Source: an uncultured Olsenella sp. (GTDB lineage Bacteria > Actinomycetota > Coriobacteriia > Coriobacteriales > Atopobiaceae). From it: a stretch of 23,354 nucleotides of DNA. The notes below the pieces were generated by a model. The model did not search any database. It was given only the letters and a program-made list of their open reading frames with translations, and was not told the origin of the DNA. A program made the translations under genes and the position numbers. Location: positions 1 through 23,354 of the forward strand of contig URLM01000031.1 in assembly GCA_900548775.1 (NCBI GenBank), in the 5' to 3' direction. Positions 13,738 to 21,761 of the stretch are shown one piece after another; position 1 is the stretch's first letter; each line of letters begins with the position of its first letter.

Positions 13738-14496
13738 ATGCCGGAGCTGTTTTCAAAGTATGGTCCCGAGATGGCTGCCGTTTCGCTGCCCGCTTGGCTT
13801 GACCTGGCAGCACTCATGGTCGGTGCGGTATCCGGCGTCCTTGTCGCGCGCGAGCGAAAGCTCGATCTTGTCGGGTTTGTCGGCCTCGCGATGCTCTGCG
13901 GCCTGGGTGGTGGCCTCATTCGAGACGTGACCATGCAGGCGGGCTCGGTCTACATGCTCTCCTCGCCCTATGCCATTCCTGCGGCAGCTGGCATGGGCAT
14001 CTTCGCCTTCTTGTTCCCAAGCCTCTTCGATAAGTTCTCAAACCTCATCGAGTGGGTTGACATCGTCTCCGTGGGGCTCTTTGCGCTCATGGGGGCCGAC
14101 AAGGCCATTGTCTATGGGCTCCTGCCGTTCTCGGCCATTCTCATGGGAACGCTCACCGGCGTTGGAGGCGGCATGCTCCGTGACGTGTTTCTGGGCGACA
14201 TCCCCCGCATCTTCAAGCCGAGCAACTACTATGCGCTGTGCGCTCTCGCTGGCTCTACCGTCTACTATGTGGCGGTCATTGTCTTTTGGGTGGCAAAGCC
14301 CTGGGCGGCCTTCCTTTGCGTGGCGGTGACCGTAGGCCTCAGGCGCTGGTCGCTCCACTACAACGTGATCTCGCCAAACGACGTGAACCTTGCCCCACGC
14401 GTAGCCGGTGGGGTACGCAAGCTCACGCGGCGCGTTTCGAGAAGCAGGAGCTCTGCGAGAAGGAGCCGCAGTTCCGCTCGGAAGCACAACGACTAA
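13738..14496 (+). CDS. TRIC-family (UPF0126) membrane protein with basic C-terminal tail
   Basis: The 252-residue protein has about 7 membrane segments arranged as two related repeats. Each repeat carries the family motif, GLGGGLIRDV near residue 55 and GVGGGMLRDVFLGDIPRIF near residue 140. Bacterial members of this UPF0126 family are related to trimeric intracellular cation channels; some are described as glycine transporters, so ion or small-molecule transport is likely but the substrate is open. The last 30 residues are Arg/Ser-rich (RRVSRSRSSARRSRSSARK), an unusual addition likely to face the cytoplasm. The ATG at 13738 has GGGGGAG; an upstream ATG at 13696 does not. It is the only plus-strand gene between the tRNA-Ser pair and typA. 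Confidence 0.88.
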   Translation: MPELFSKYGPEMAAVSLPAWLDLAALMVGAVSGVLVARERKLDLVGFVGLAMLCGLGGGLIRDVTMQAGSVYMLSSPYAIPAAAGMGIFAFLFPSLFDKFSNLIEWVDIVSVGLFALMGADKAIVYGLLPFSAILMGTLTGVGGGMLRDVFLGDIPRIFKPSNYYALCALAGSTVYYVAVIVFWVAKPWAAFLCVAVTVGLRRWSLHYNVISPNDVNLAPRVAGGVRKLTRRVSRSRSSARRSRSSARKHND

Positions 14497-14630
14497 TGTC
14501 TGCACTCAGTCGCGTCCTGGAAAACGCACCGAGAATGACGGGCGAACTGTTTAAGTGTGCACTTTTCTCGGCACGCGCTCGTTCGAGCCAGCACGCGGTC
14601 CTCCAGTTCCCTGCTGGCGACGCTCTACAC

Positions 14631-14666
14631 AAAGAAAGGGCACCACGGTTTTATCCGCAGTGCCCT
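14631..14666 (-). terminator. Intrinsic terminator of typA
   Basis: AGGGCAC (14660-14666 on the minus strand) pairs with GTGCCCT (14637-14643); inner CGG/CCG pairs extend the stem. TTTCTTTG follows on the minus strand. It lies 35 bases after the typA stop. Confidence 0.8.
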
Positions 14667-14700
14667 AGGCTGATTAGTTCATGTGCAGTGCCAGCCGGGC

Positions 14701-16539
<1,839 letters not shown>

Positions 16540-16696
16540 GGGCACCTCTCGTCTGGCTCGCCGGCGAGACAAACGCCGGCGCTTATGGATTTCGCGGCAA
16601 CTTTATACCAGCGCGGGGCCAAACGGACCCCACAGCACGCCGTTCCACGCAAACTGCTACATGGTACGCCAAGATGGACCCATGGTATGACTGAAA

Positions 16697-17152
16697 TTAC
16701 CCCAGCAGGTTCTCGACCTCGCCGGCGGGGGCTGGGTCCGTCCAGGCGAAGTTGTCACCTTCGCCCTTGCCGTCCACGAGCGAGAAGGCCGAGAAGCTCG
16801 TGCGGCCGCGCTCGCCAAACTCGAGCAAGACCGCATCCTGGTAGGCGCCGCGCTCGTCGGCAACCGCTCCCTCGTAGGCAAGAGCGTAACGCACCGGCGC
16901 ACCGAGCTTCGCTGCGGCGTCCCCGCAAGAGCGTGCGAGATCACGCACCTTCTTGCGGGCGCCCTCGAGGCACTCCTCCGGGCCGTCGTCGGCAAAGGTG
17001 TAGCTGGCCACGTTGCCTGCCGCATCCTCCACGGCGAGGATCACGTTAAGCTCTACGCCCTCCGCAAGCACGTCGAATGCCTGGCCCATAAGGGTGCTCG
17101 AGAGGTCGTCCAGCTCCGGCGATACTCCCTGTCCGTCCTTCTCAGCGCCCAT
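16697..17152 (-). CDS. Hypothetical protein
   Basis: I do not recognise a family for this 151-residue soluble protein. It is acidic and has no signal peptide or membrane segment. Middle strands such as VELNVILAVEDAAGNVASYTF and APVRYALAYEGAV with a helix between (ECLEGARKKVRDLARS) suggest a compact alpha/beta domain. The pattern ends with YQDAVLLEFGERGRTSFSAF. The ATG at 17152 has GGGAGG, and codon use is like that of the neighbours, so it is probably real. It lies between typA and mgtA, about 155 bases upstream of typA. Confidence 0.75.
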   Translation of the reverse strand: MGAEKDGQGVSPELDDLSSTLMGQAFDVLAEGVELNVILAVEDAAGNVASYTFADDGPEECLEGARKKVRDLARSCGDAAAKLGAPVRYALAYEGAVADERGAYQDAVLLEFGERGRTSFSAFSLVDGKGEGDNFAWTDPAPAGEVENLLG

Positions 17153-17239
17153 GAGGCCTCCCTGCTACCTGTGTTGTCTTTGACACACATGGTAGCCGTT
17201 CCGGCCCACGGCATGGTGGTACTCTCCTCCCCACCCCCG

Positions 17240-17318
17240 TTCTTTATCGGCTTCTGTGAAACGGACGTTGCATTTGCCCAGTTGGCGAAAAGCAGAATTC
17301 ACAGATACCGATAAAGAA
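17240..17318 (+). repeat. 79-bp inverted-repeat element, copy A
   Basis: The 21-base arms (17240-17260 and 17298-17318) match at 19/21 and start TTCTTTATCGG. The 37-base centre includes TTTGCCCAGTTG. It equals the reverse complement of copy B (20481-20559), with about 25/37 identity in the centre. It lies 55 bases past the mgtA stop, and a purine-rich GGAGG tract (17319-17349) follows. Confidence 0.88.
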
Positions 17319-17373
17319 GGAACAGGAGAGGAGGGAGGAGGGAGGAGAGTCGCGGCAGCGAGGCATCAGGCCA

Positions 17374-20139
17374 CTAGAGCAGGCGTCCGAAGCGGCGCAC
17401 ATAGGCCCTTCTCGCCAGCAGGACGAGAACCGCGTAGCCAAGCACAACCAGGGGCAGCACGGCGAGAAATGCCACGGGCAGCGGTGCCATGCCAAGGGCA
17501 GCCCCAACCCCCGTAAACGGGATGACCAGCGACAGCACGATGGCACCAGTGTCAAGCAGCAGCACGCGCCAGTCCGCCATGCTCTGCACGAAGGGGATGC
17601 GCTCGGTCCGAACCAAGTGCACGAAGAGCACCTGCGTGCACATGGATTCGACGAACCACCCCGCCTGGAAGGTCGCAGCGAAGAGAGCCGTGGCGGCAGG
17701 GTTCCCCACAATGGCCTGCCAACTACCCCCGGCCACGCTCGGGCACACCCAGAAGAACAGCAGCACAAAGGTCGCCACGTCGAACACCGAGCTTGTGGGT
17801 CCAATCCAGCGCATGAAGCTCGCAATGGAACCAGGCCTCCACGTCTGGGGAACCCGCAGCTCCCGTGCGTCGACGCTGTCCCAGGGGATGGCGGCGCAGG
17901 CGCAGTCGTAGATGAAGTTGAGAAGCAGCAGCTGCACTGCGGTCATGGGCAGGAAGGGGAGAAACACGCTCGCCACCAGGACCGAGAAGATGTTGCCAAA
18001 GTTGGAGCTGGCCGTCATCTTCACATACTTGTTCATGTTGAAGAAGGTGCGCCGCCCCGCAACGATGCCCCGCTCCAGAACCCCAAGGTCCTTCTCGAGA
18101 AGGATGATGTCCGCCGCCTCCTTGGCCACGTCCGCGCCGGAGTCTACCGAGACGCCGCAGTCGCTAGCCCCCATGGCAGCAGCGTCGTTCACGCCATCTC
18201 CCATGAAACCCACCACGTGTCCGCACGAGCGGAGCGCCCGCACGACGCGCACCTTCTGGTCGGGCGAGAGCTTTGCGAACACGGTGGTGTGCTCCACCTG
18301 CTCCGAAAGCTCCTCGTCTGAAAGCTTGGCGACCGCCGCACCGTCAAGCGTCCCCTCCACGTCAAGTCCGATCGTCTCGCACACCGTGCACGCAACCCGA
18401 AGGGAATCGCCGGTGAGGACCTTGGTCGCAACGCCATGCTCGCGCAGGGCGGCAACCGCCTGTGCGGCGCTCCTCTTTGGCGGGTCGAGAAATGCCAGGT
18501 AGCCAATGAGCGTCATGCCGCGCTCGTCCTCCCCGGAAAGGACCCCCGCCGCCGCAGGGTTCTCCTTGCGAGCCACGCCCAGCACGCGCATGCCCTTGTC
18601 GGCAAGGTCATAGGCGGTGGAGAGCACCCGTTCGCGAACGTCGCCCCCAAGGGGGACCACACTGCCGTCGTATTCGACCTCGGTGCAGACCCCAAGGACC
18701 TCCTCGATTGCACCTTTGGTGACCATGAGGCGGCGTCCGTCGTTGTTCTCGACGACAACGCTCACGCGGCGGCGCTCGAAGTCGAACGGAACCTCGTCAA
18801 CAAGGTGCCAGCTTGTTGACAGCTCGTCTGCGTCTATACCGGGAACTCTGCGGGCGGTCTCCTCGGTCGCGCGCGAGATGATTGCCGAGTCTATGAGGTT
18901 GCGCACGCCTGTCTCAAAGAAGCTGTTGAGAAACGCGTGGCCGAGCACCCGCGGATCCTCGCTTCCCATGAGGTCTAGGTGCCGCTCGAGAACGACGTGG
19001 TCCTCGGTGAGCGTGCCGGTCTTGTCGGTGCAAAGCACGTCCATGGCGCCAAGATTCTGGATGGCGTCAAGCCGCTTCACGATCACGCGGTCGCGGGAGA
19101 GGTCCACGGCACCCTTCGCAAGGCAGGTCGTCACGATCATGGGCAGCATCTCGGGCGTGAGACCAACGGCAACCGAGAGCGAGAAGAGCAGCGCCGAGAG
19201 CCAGTCGCCCTTCGTGAGTCCGTTGATGGCGAGGACGAGAGGCGCCATGACCACCATGAGGCGCAGCAGGAGCCTGCTCACCGAGGCGATTCCCTCGTCA
19301 TAGGCAGTCTTGCCGCGCTTGGCACCAAGACTTGTCGCCATGCCGCCAAACATGGTGTTTGCACCAGTGGCGACAACCACTGCCACCCCACTCCCCGAGA
19401 CCACGGTGGAGCCCATGAGCACTATGTTGTCGAGATCCCCTGCGGTGCGGGTGTCATCGGAGGGTGCAGGGCGAGGCGTTGCCACACGCTCCACGGGAAG
19501 GCTTTCCCCCGTGAGCGACGACATGCCGAGGAAGAGGTCGCGCGCCTGGATGAGCCGCGCGTCCGCCGGCACGATGTCGCCCGATGCAAGGTGCACGATG
19601 TCGCCAACAACCACGTCTGCCAGGGGAATCTCCACGCGCCCCTCGTCCGCGCGCTCGACGTTGCAGGTGGTCTGTATCGTCTTGGCGAGCGCCGCCGCGG
19701 CGTCGTCGCTCTTGCCCTCCTGCACGAACCTCAAAGTGCCGGAGACGGCGATCATTGCGAAAATGATGATGAAGGTCGAAGGGTCGCGCTCGGCGGGTGC
19801 AGCCAGGATCACATCAGTGACAAGAGACACCACGGCGAGAAGCGCGAGGATTCCCGTGAAGGGGTCCACGAAGGCCTTCGCAAAGCGCACCGGCACAGGG
19901 TCGCGATGGGCGTGCGCGACCTCGTTTGAACCCCATGCAGCACGGGACAGCTCGACCTTCTCGGCAGAGAGGCCGTCATGGCTGGTGTTGAACTCGTTGA
20001 GAAGCTCTTCCGTTTCGAGCGAGGAGACACGGCGCAGCCAATCGAGCTGGGACGACTTCCCCGTTTGCGTCTCCGCACGGTGAGCGATAAGCCCCGTCCT
20101 TGTCAGCCTGGACAGGAACCCGTTGGTGAGCAGCCTCAT
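17374..20139 (-). CDS. mgtA: Mg2+-transporting P-type ATPase, MgtA family
   Basis: The 921-residue protein is a full-length P-type ATPase. TGES (210-213) is the actuator motif, DKTGTLT starts at the phosphorylated D372, and GDGVND spans 647-652 in the hinge. AVGLTPEMLPMIVTTCLAKGAV before the phosphorylation domain is characteristic of the MgtA/MgtB (P3B) Mg2+ importers. Membrane helices flank the actuator domain, and six are predicted at the C-terminus. It brings Mg2+ into the cell. The ATG at 20139 has GGAGGTGG. A roughly 200-base leader contains a possible 27-codon peptide. The gene is flanked by inverted copies of a 79-bp element. Confidence 0.94.
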   Translation of the reverse strand: MRLLTNGFLSRLTRTGLIAHRAETQTGKSSQLDWLRRVSSLETEELLNEFNTSHDGLSAEKVELSRAAWGSNEVAHAHRDPVPVRFAKAFVDPFTGILALLAVVSLVTDVILAAPAERDPSTFIIIFAMIAVSGTLRFVQEGKSDDAAAALAKTIQTTCNVERADEGRVEIPLADVVVGDIVHLASGDIVPADARLIQARDLFLGMSSLTGESLPVERVATPRPAPSDDTRTAGDLDNIVLMGSTVVSGSGVAVVVATGANTMFGGMATSLGAKRGKTAYDEGIASVSRLLLRLMVVMAPLVLAINGLTKGDWLSALLFSLSVAVGLTPEMLPMIVTTCLAKGAVDLSRDRVIVKRLDAIQNLGAMDVLCTDKTGTLTEDHVVLERHLDLMGSEDPRVLGHAFLNSFFETGVRNLIDSAIISRATEETARRVPGIDADELSTSWHLVDEVPFDFERRRVSVVVENNDGRRLMVTKGAIEEVLGVCTEVEYDGSVVPLGGDVRERVLSTAYDLADKGMRVLGVARKENPAAAGVLSGEDERGMTLIGYLAFLDPPKRSAAQAVAALREHGVATKVLTGDSLRVACTVCETIGLDVEGTLDGAAVAKLSDEELSEQVEHTTVFAKLSPDQKVRVVRALRSCGHVVGFMGDGVNDAAAMGASDCGVSVDSGADVAKEAADIILLEKDLGVLERGIVAGRRTFFNMNKYVKMTASSNFGNIFSVLVASVFLPFLPMTAVQLLLLNFIYDCACAAIPWDSVDARELRVPQTWRPGSIASFMRWIGPTSSVFDVATFVLLFFWVCPSVAGGSWQAIVGNPAATALFAATFQAGWFVESMCTQVLFVHLVRTERIPFVQSMADWRVLLLDTGAIVLSLVIPFTGVGAALGMAPLPVAFLAVLPLVVLGYAVLVLLARRAYVRRFGRLL

Positions 20140-20257
20140 GGGCCACCTCCGATCCGGGGATGCGCGCAGGGACGCAGTACGACGTCATCTGCGTAGGAAC
20201 CGGCGGCAAGGCGGGCACACAATAGGCTTGAATGAGCAGGGTGGGGCCGCGCCAGCG

Positions 20258-20341
20258 CTACCGGCGGCGCCCGTCTCCCCTTTTGGCAGGCGCCAACCTC
20301 ACTGAGCTTGCGTTTTCTCGAGCATGACTACCGTCGCTCAT
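20258..20341 (-). CDS. Possible leader peptide upstream of mgtA
   Basis: A 27-codon frame starts at ATG 20341 and ends at TAG 20258-20260. It has an ideal AAGGAGGTG site (20348-20356) with 8-base spacing, better than most genes here. The peptide is highly charged, ending KRGDGRRR. MgtL leader peptides of enterobacteria also sit in mgtA leaders and control elongation by Mg2+-sensitive translation, but they have no sequence similarity to this. It is out of frame with mgtA, 118 bases upstream. It might equally be a chance frame. Confidence 0.45.
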   Translation of the reverse strand: MSDGSHARENASSVRLAPAKRGDGRRR

Positions 20342-20401
20342 GGATGGCACCTCCTTGGCGTCAGGGGCTCCCGCCCCTTTGAATCAGTTACTCTCACTAT
20401 A
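20342..20401 (-). promoter_or_regulatory. Candidate mgtA promoter and 5' hairpin
   Basis: On the minus strand TATAGT (20396-20401) is a possible -10 without a clear -35. Downstream, GGGGC and GCCCC (20364-20377) form a 5-bp stem with a 4-base loop, just before the ribosome site of the leader frame. I do not see an M-box-type Mg2+ riboswitch. Confidence 0.35.
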
Positions 20402-20406
20402 CCCCA

Positions 20407-20487
20407 CCCTCTTTAGCTAGCCCTCCCTCTTTAGCCGGTCTCCCTTCTTTACCCAACCCCCCTTCTTTATCCTCCCTCCCTTCTTTA
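20407..20487. repeat. 18-bp tandem repeat, about 5 units
   Basis: The core CCCTCTTTA or CCCTTCTTTA recurs with its final A at 20415, 20433, 20451, 20469 and 20487, an exact 18-base period. The last unit merges into the left arm of 79-bp copy B (20481), so the tandem array was probably generated from that arm. It is pyrimidine-rich and lies in the mgtA promoter region. Confidence 0.8.
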
Positions 20488-20559
20488 TCGGTATCTGTGA
20501 ATCTTGTTAGCCGGCAACTGGGCAAACGTGAAGTCTGTCTCACAGATACCGATAAAGAA
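20481..20559 (-). repeat. 79-bp inverted-repeat element, copy B
   Basis: Arms 20481-20501 and 20539-20559 match at 20/21, and the length is exactly that of copy A. Its orientation is opposite to copy A. Flanking sequence extends the stem: CCTCCC before and GGGAGG after. It lies between tRNA-Ala and the mgtA promoter. Confidence 0.88.
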
Positions 20560-20592
20560 GGGAGGGAAGGGGTGAGGGGGATACCAGGGAAC

Positions 20593-20630
20593 GAGAGAAA
20601 AGAGGACCCCGCGGCAACAACCGCAGGGCC
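20593..20630 (-). terminator. Intrinsic terminator of tRNA-Ala
   Basis: On the minus strand GGCCCTGCGG pairs imperfectly with CCGCGGGGTCC around TTGTTG, followed by TCTTTTCTC. It begins about 10 bases after the tRNA-Ala 3' end. Confidence 0.8.
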
Positions 20631-20640
20631 CTCGAACATG

Positions 20641-20716
20641 TGGTGGAGACAATGGGGTTCGAACCCACGACCTCAGGCTTGCAAAGCCCGCGCTCTCCCA
20701 GCTGAGCTATGTCCCC
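20641..20716 (-). tRNA. tRNA-Ala(TGC)
   Basis: The 76-base minus-strand gene starts GGGGACATAGCTCAGC and ends GTCTCCACCA with CCA encoded. The anticodon loop TTTGCAA gives TGC. A terminator hairpin separates it from tRNA-Ile upstream, so it may rely on read-through or an unrecognised promoter. Confidence 0.97.
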
Positions 20717-20761
20717 TTATAAATAATCACCCCAGCGGCGACTCGGCTAACGCTGGGGTGA
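20717..20761 (-). terminator. Intrinsic terminator between tRNA-Ile and tRNA-Ala
   Basis: TCACCCCAGCG and CGCTGGGGTGA (20751-20761 and 20727-20737) pair perfectly over 11 bases around a 13-base loop, followed on the minus strand by TTATTTATAAGG. It is placed to end tRNA-Ile transcripts. Confidence 0.75.
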
Positions 20762-20775
20762 CTATTGTCAAAAGG

Positions 20776-20852
20776 TGGTGGGCCTGACAAGGTTCGAACT
20801 TGTGACCTCCCGGTTATCAGCCGGACGCTCTGACCAACTGAGCTACAGGCCC
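20776..20852 (-). tRNA. tRNA-Ile(GAT)
   Basis: The 77-base minus-strand gene starts GGGCCTGTAGCTCAGTTGG and ends CAGGCCCACCA with CCA encoded. The anticodon loop CTGATAA gives GAT. It has its own promoter at 20866-20895 and is not inside an rRNA operon in this window. Confidence 0.97.
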
Positions 20853-20865
20853 AACGCAAGAAAGA

Positions 20866-20895
20866 ATACTACACCCCCGTCCTAGGCTAGGTCAA
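20866..20895 (-). promoter_or_regulatory. Promoter of tRNA-Ile
   Basis: On the minus strand TTGACC (20890-20895) is followed after 18 bases by TAGTAT (20866-20871). The tRNA begins 14 bases past the -10, so transcription would start a few bases before the mature 5' end. This is the best sigma-70-type promoter in the window. Confidence 0.7.
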
Positions 20896-21053
20896 CAACA
20901 TATATCGAGAAATTTTGGGGGATTCGTAGTGGTGCAACAAAGGAGATTGAAGACGGTGCTCCCTCCTCGTGCTTCTGGCACCCGCCTGGGCCATCCACTC
21001 TGCTCCGTTGTTCCAGTTTTGGTAGCTCTACGTAGAAGTTTTCGTGACCTCCG

Positions 21054-21081
21054 TTGTATGTTTTCGCAGTTTGGGTAGGAT
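21054..21081 (+). promoter_or_regulatory. Possible promoter of the DUF151 gene
   Basis: TTGTAT (21054-21059) and TAGGAT (21076-21081) are separated by 16 bases and lie about 30 bases before the ATG at 21113. Both hexamers are close to consensus, but the call rests on position alone. Confidence 0.4.
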
Positions 21082-21112
21082 AGGCGGGCAACAGCACGAC
21101 AGGGGGTACCGC

Positions 21113-21649
21113 ATGCTCGTAGAAATGGATATCAAGACAGTGGTGATTGGCGGGGGCCCGGTCTCCTCACTCATCGTCCTCATGCCATCGAAACAGGATG
21201 AGAAGGAGCCGCTCAGCCTTCCCATCCGCATTGGATCGGTAGAGGCAACGGCTATCAGCATGGGCGTGAACCCCGACAGCAGCGCTCGGCCCATGACGCA
21301 TGACCTGCTCAAGTCCGTGCTTGAGTCCCTAGGCGGACACCTGCGCAGCGTCATCATTAGTGACGTCTCTGGAACCACGTTTTTTGCGCAGCTCGACATT
21401 GTGAACGAGGAGGGCAGGCAGATTCTGGTCGACTGCCGTCCATCGGACGCAATCGCCCTAGCTGTGCGCTGCGGGGCGCCGCTCTTTGCCGAGCAGGCAG
21501 TTCTCGACGTGGCCGCCATGCCAGATTTTGGCGCCATCGAGGACCAGGAGCATGACCAGGAGATGAAAGACTTCCACGACTTTGTTGAGGGCCTCTCGCC
21601 GGATGACTTCAACGTAACCGACGGCGGCGACGGCGCACCGCAAAAATGA
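21113..21649 (+). CDS. Bifunctional nuclease family protein (DUF151)
   Basis: The 178-residue protein matches the bacterial DUF151/BFN family: LPIRIGSVEATAISMGV near residues 38-54, RPMTHDLLKSVLESLGG, VIISDVSGTTFFAQLDI, and VDCRPSDAIALAVRCGAPLF. Members have been described as RNase and DNase, and the mycobacterial member binds nucleic acid; the role here is inferred. The C-terminal region from about residue 140 is acidic and includes a helix (QEHDQEMKDFHDFVEGLSPDDF). The ATG at 21113 has AGGGGG; an upstream in-frame ATG at 21044 does not. Its TGA stop is the first three bases of a 29-bp palindrome. Confidence 0.92.
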   Translation: MLVEMDIKTVVIGGGPVSSLIVLMPSKQDEKEPLSLPIRIGSVEATAISMGVNPDSSARPMTHDLLKSVLESLGGHLRSVIISDVSGTTFFAQLDIVNEEGRQILVDCRPSDAIALAVRCGAPLFAEQAVLDVAAMPDFGAIEDQEHDQEMKDFHDFVEGLSPDDFNVTDGGDGAPQK

Positions 21650-21675
21650 GACAAAGGGACAGTCCCTCTGTCTCA
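21647..21675. repeat. 29-bp REP-like palindrome, copy 1
   Basis: It begins TGAGACAAAGGGAC, has one central base, then GTCCCTCTGTCTCA. The arms pair at all but one position. Its first three bases are the stop codon of the DUF151 gene. Copy 2 differs only in the central base. Confidence 0.9.
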
Positions 21676-21685
21676 TCGAGTCACA

Positions 21686-21727
21686 AGAAAAGGACCCGGC
21701 AGCCAGCTTACCGGCTGTCGGGCCCTC
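21686..21727 (-). terminator. Bidirectional terminator between gyrA and the DUF151 gene
   Basis: AGGACCCGGCAGCC (21691-21704) pairs at 12/14 with 21713-21726. On the minus strand TTTTCTTGTG follows, a good U-run for gyrA. The plus-strand side is poorer. It lies exactly between the two 29-bp palindromes. Confidence 0.75.
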
Positions 21728-21732
21728 TTGTA

Positions 21733-21761
21733 TGAGACAAAGGGACTGTCCCTCTGTCTCA
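21733..21761. repeat. 29-bp REP-like palindrome, copy 2
   Basis: It is identical to copy 1 except for the central base (T instead of A). Its last three bases are the complement of the gyrA TGA stop, so the gyrA stop codon lies inside it. It is in the same orientation as copy 1, 57 bases away. Confidence 0.9.

Noticed and set aside
20161..20196. Short GTG-started frame with a Pro/Cys/Arg-rich peptide before mgtA
   Set aside because: No ribosome site precedes it, and the start codon is only a possible GTG.
20140..20400. M-box Mg2+ riboswitch upstream of mgtA
   Set aside because: The conserved M-box segments are not visible; only simple hairpins and a short frame are seen.
20397..20639. An 80-codon minus-strand frame with repeated KEGG-like units
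   Set aside because: The peptide repeats just reflect the 18-base DNA repeat, and the frame crosses the 79-bp element and a terminator.
20641..20852. Part of an rRNA operon spacer
   Set aside because: No 16S or 23S sequence flanks the two tRNAs, and each has its own terminator.
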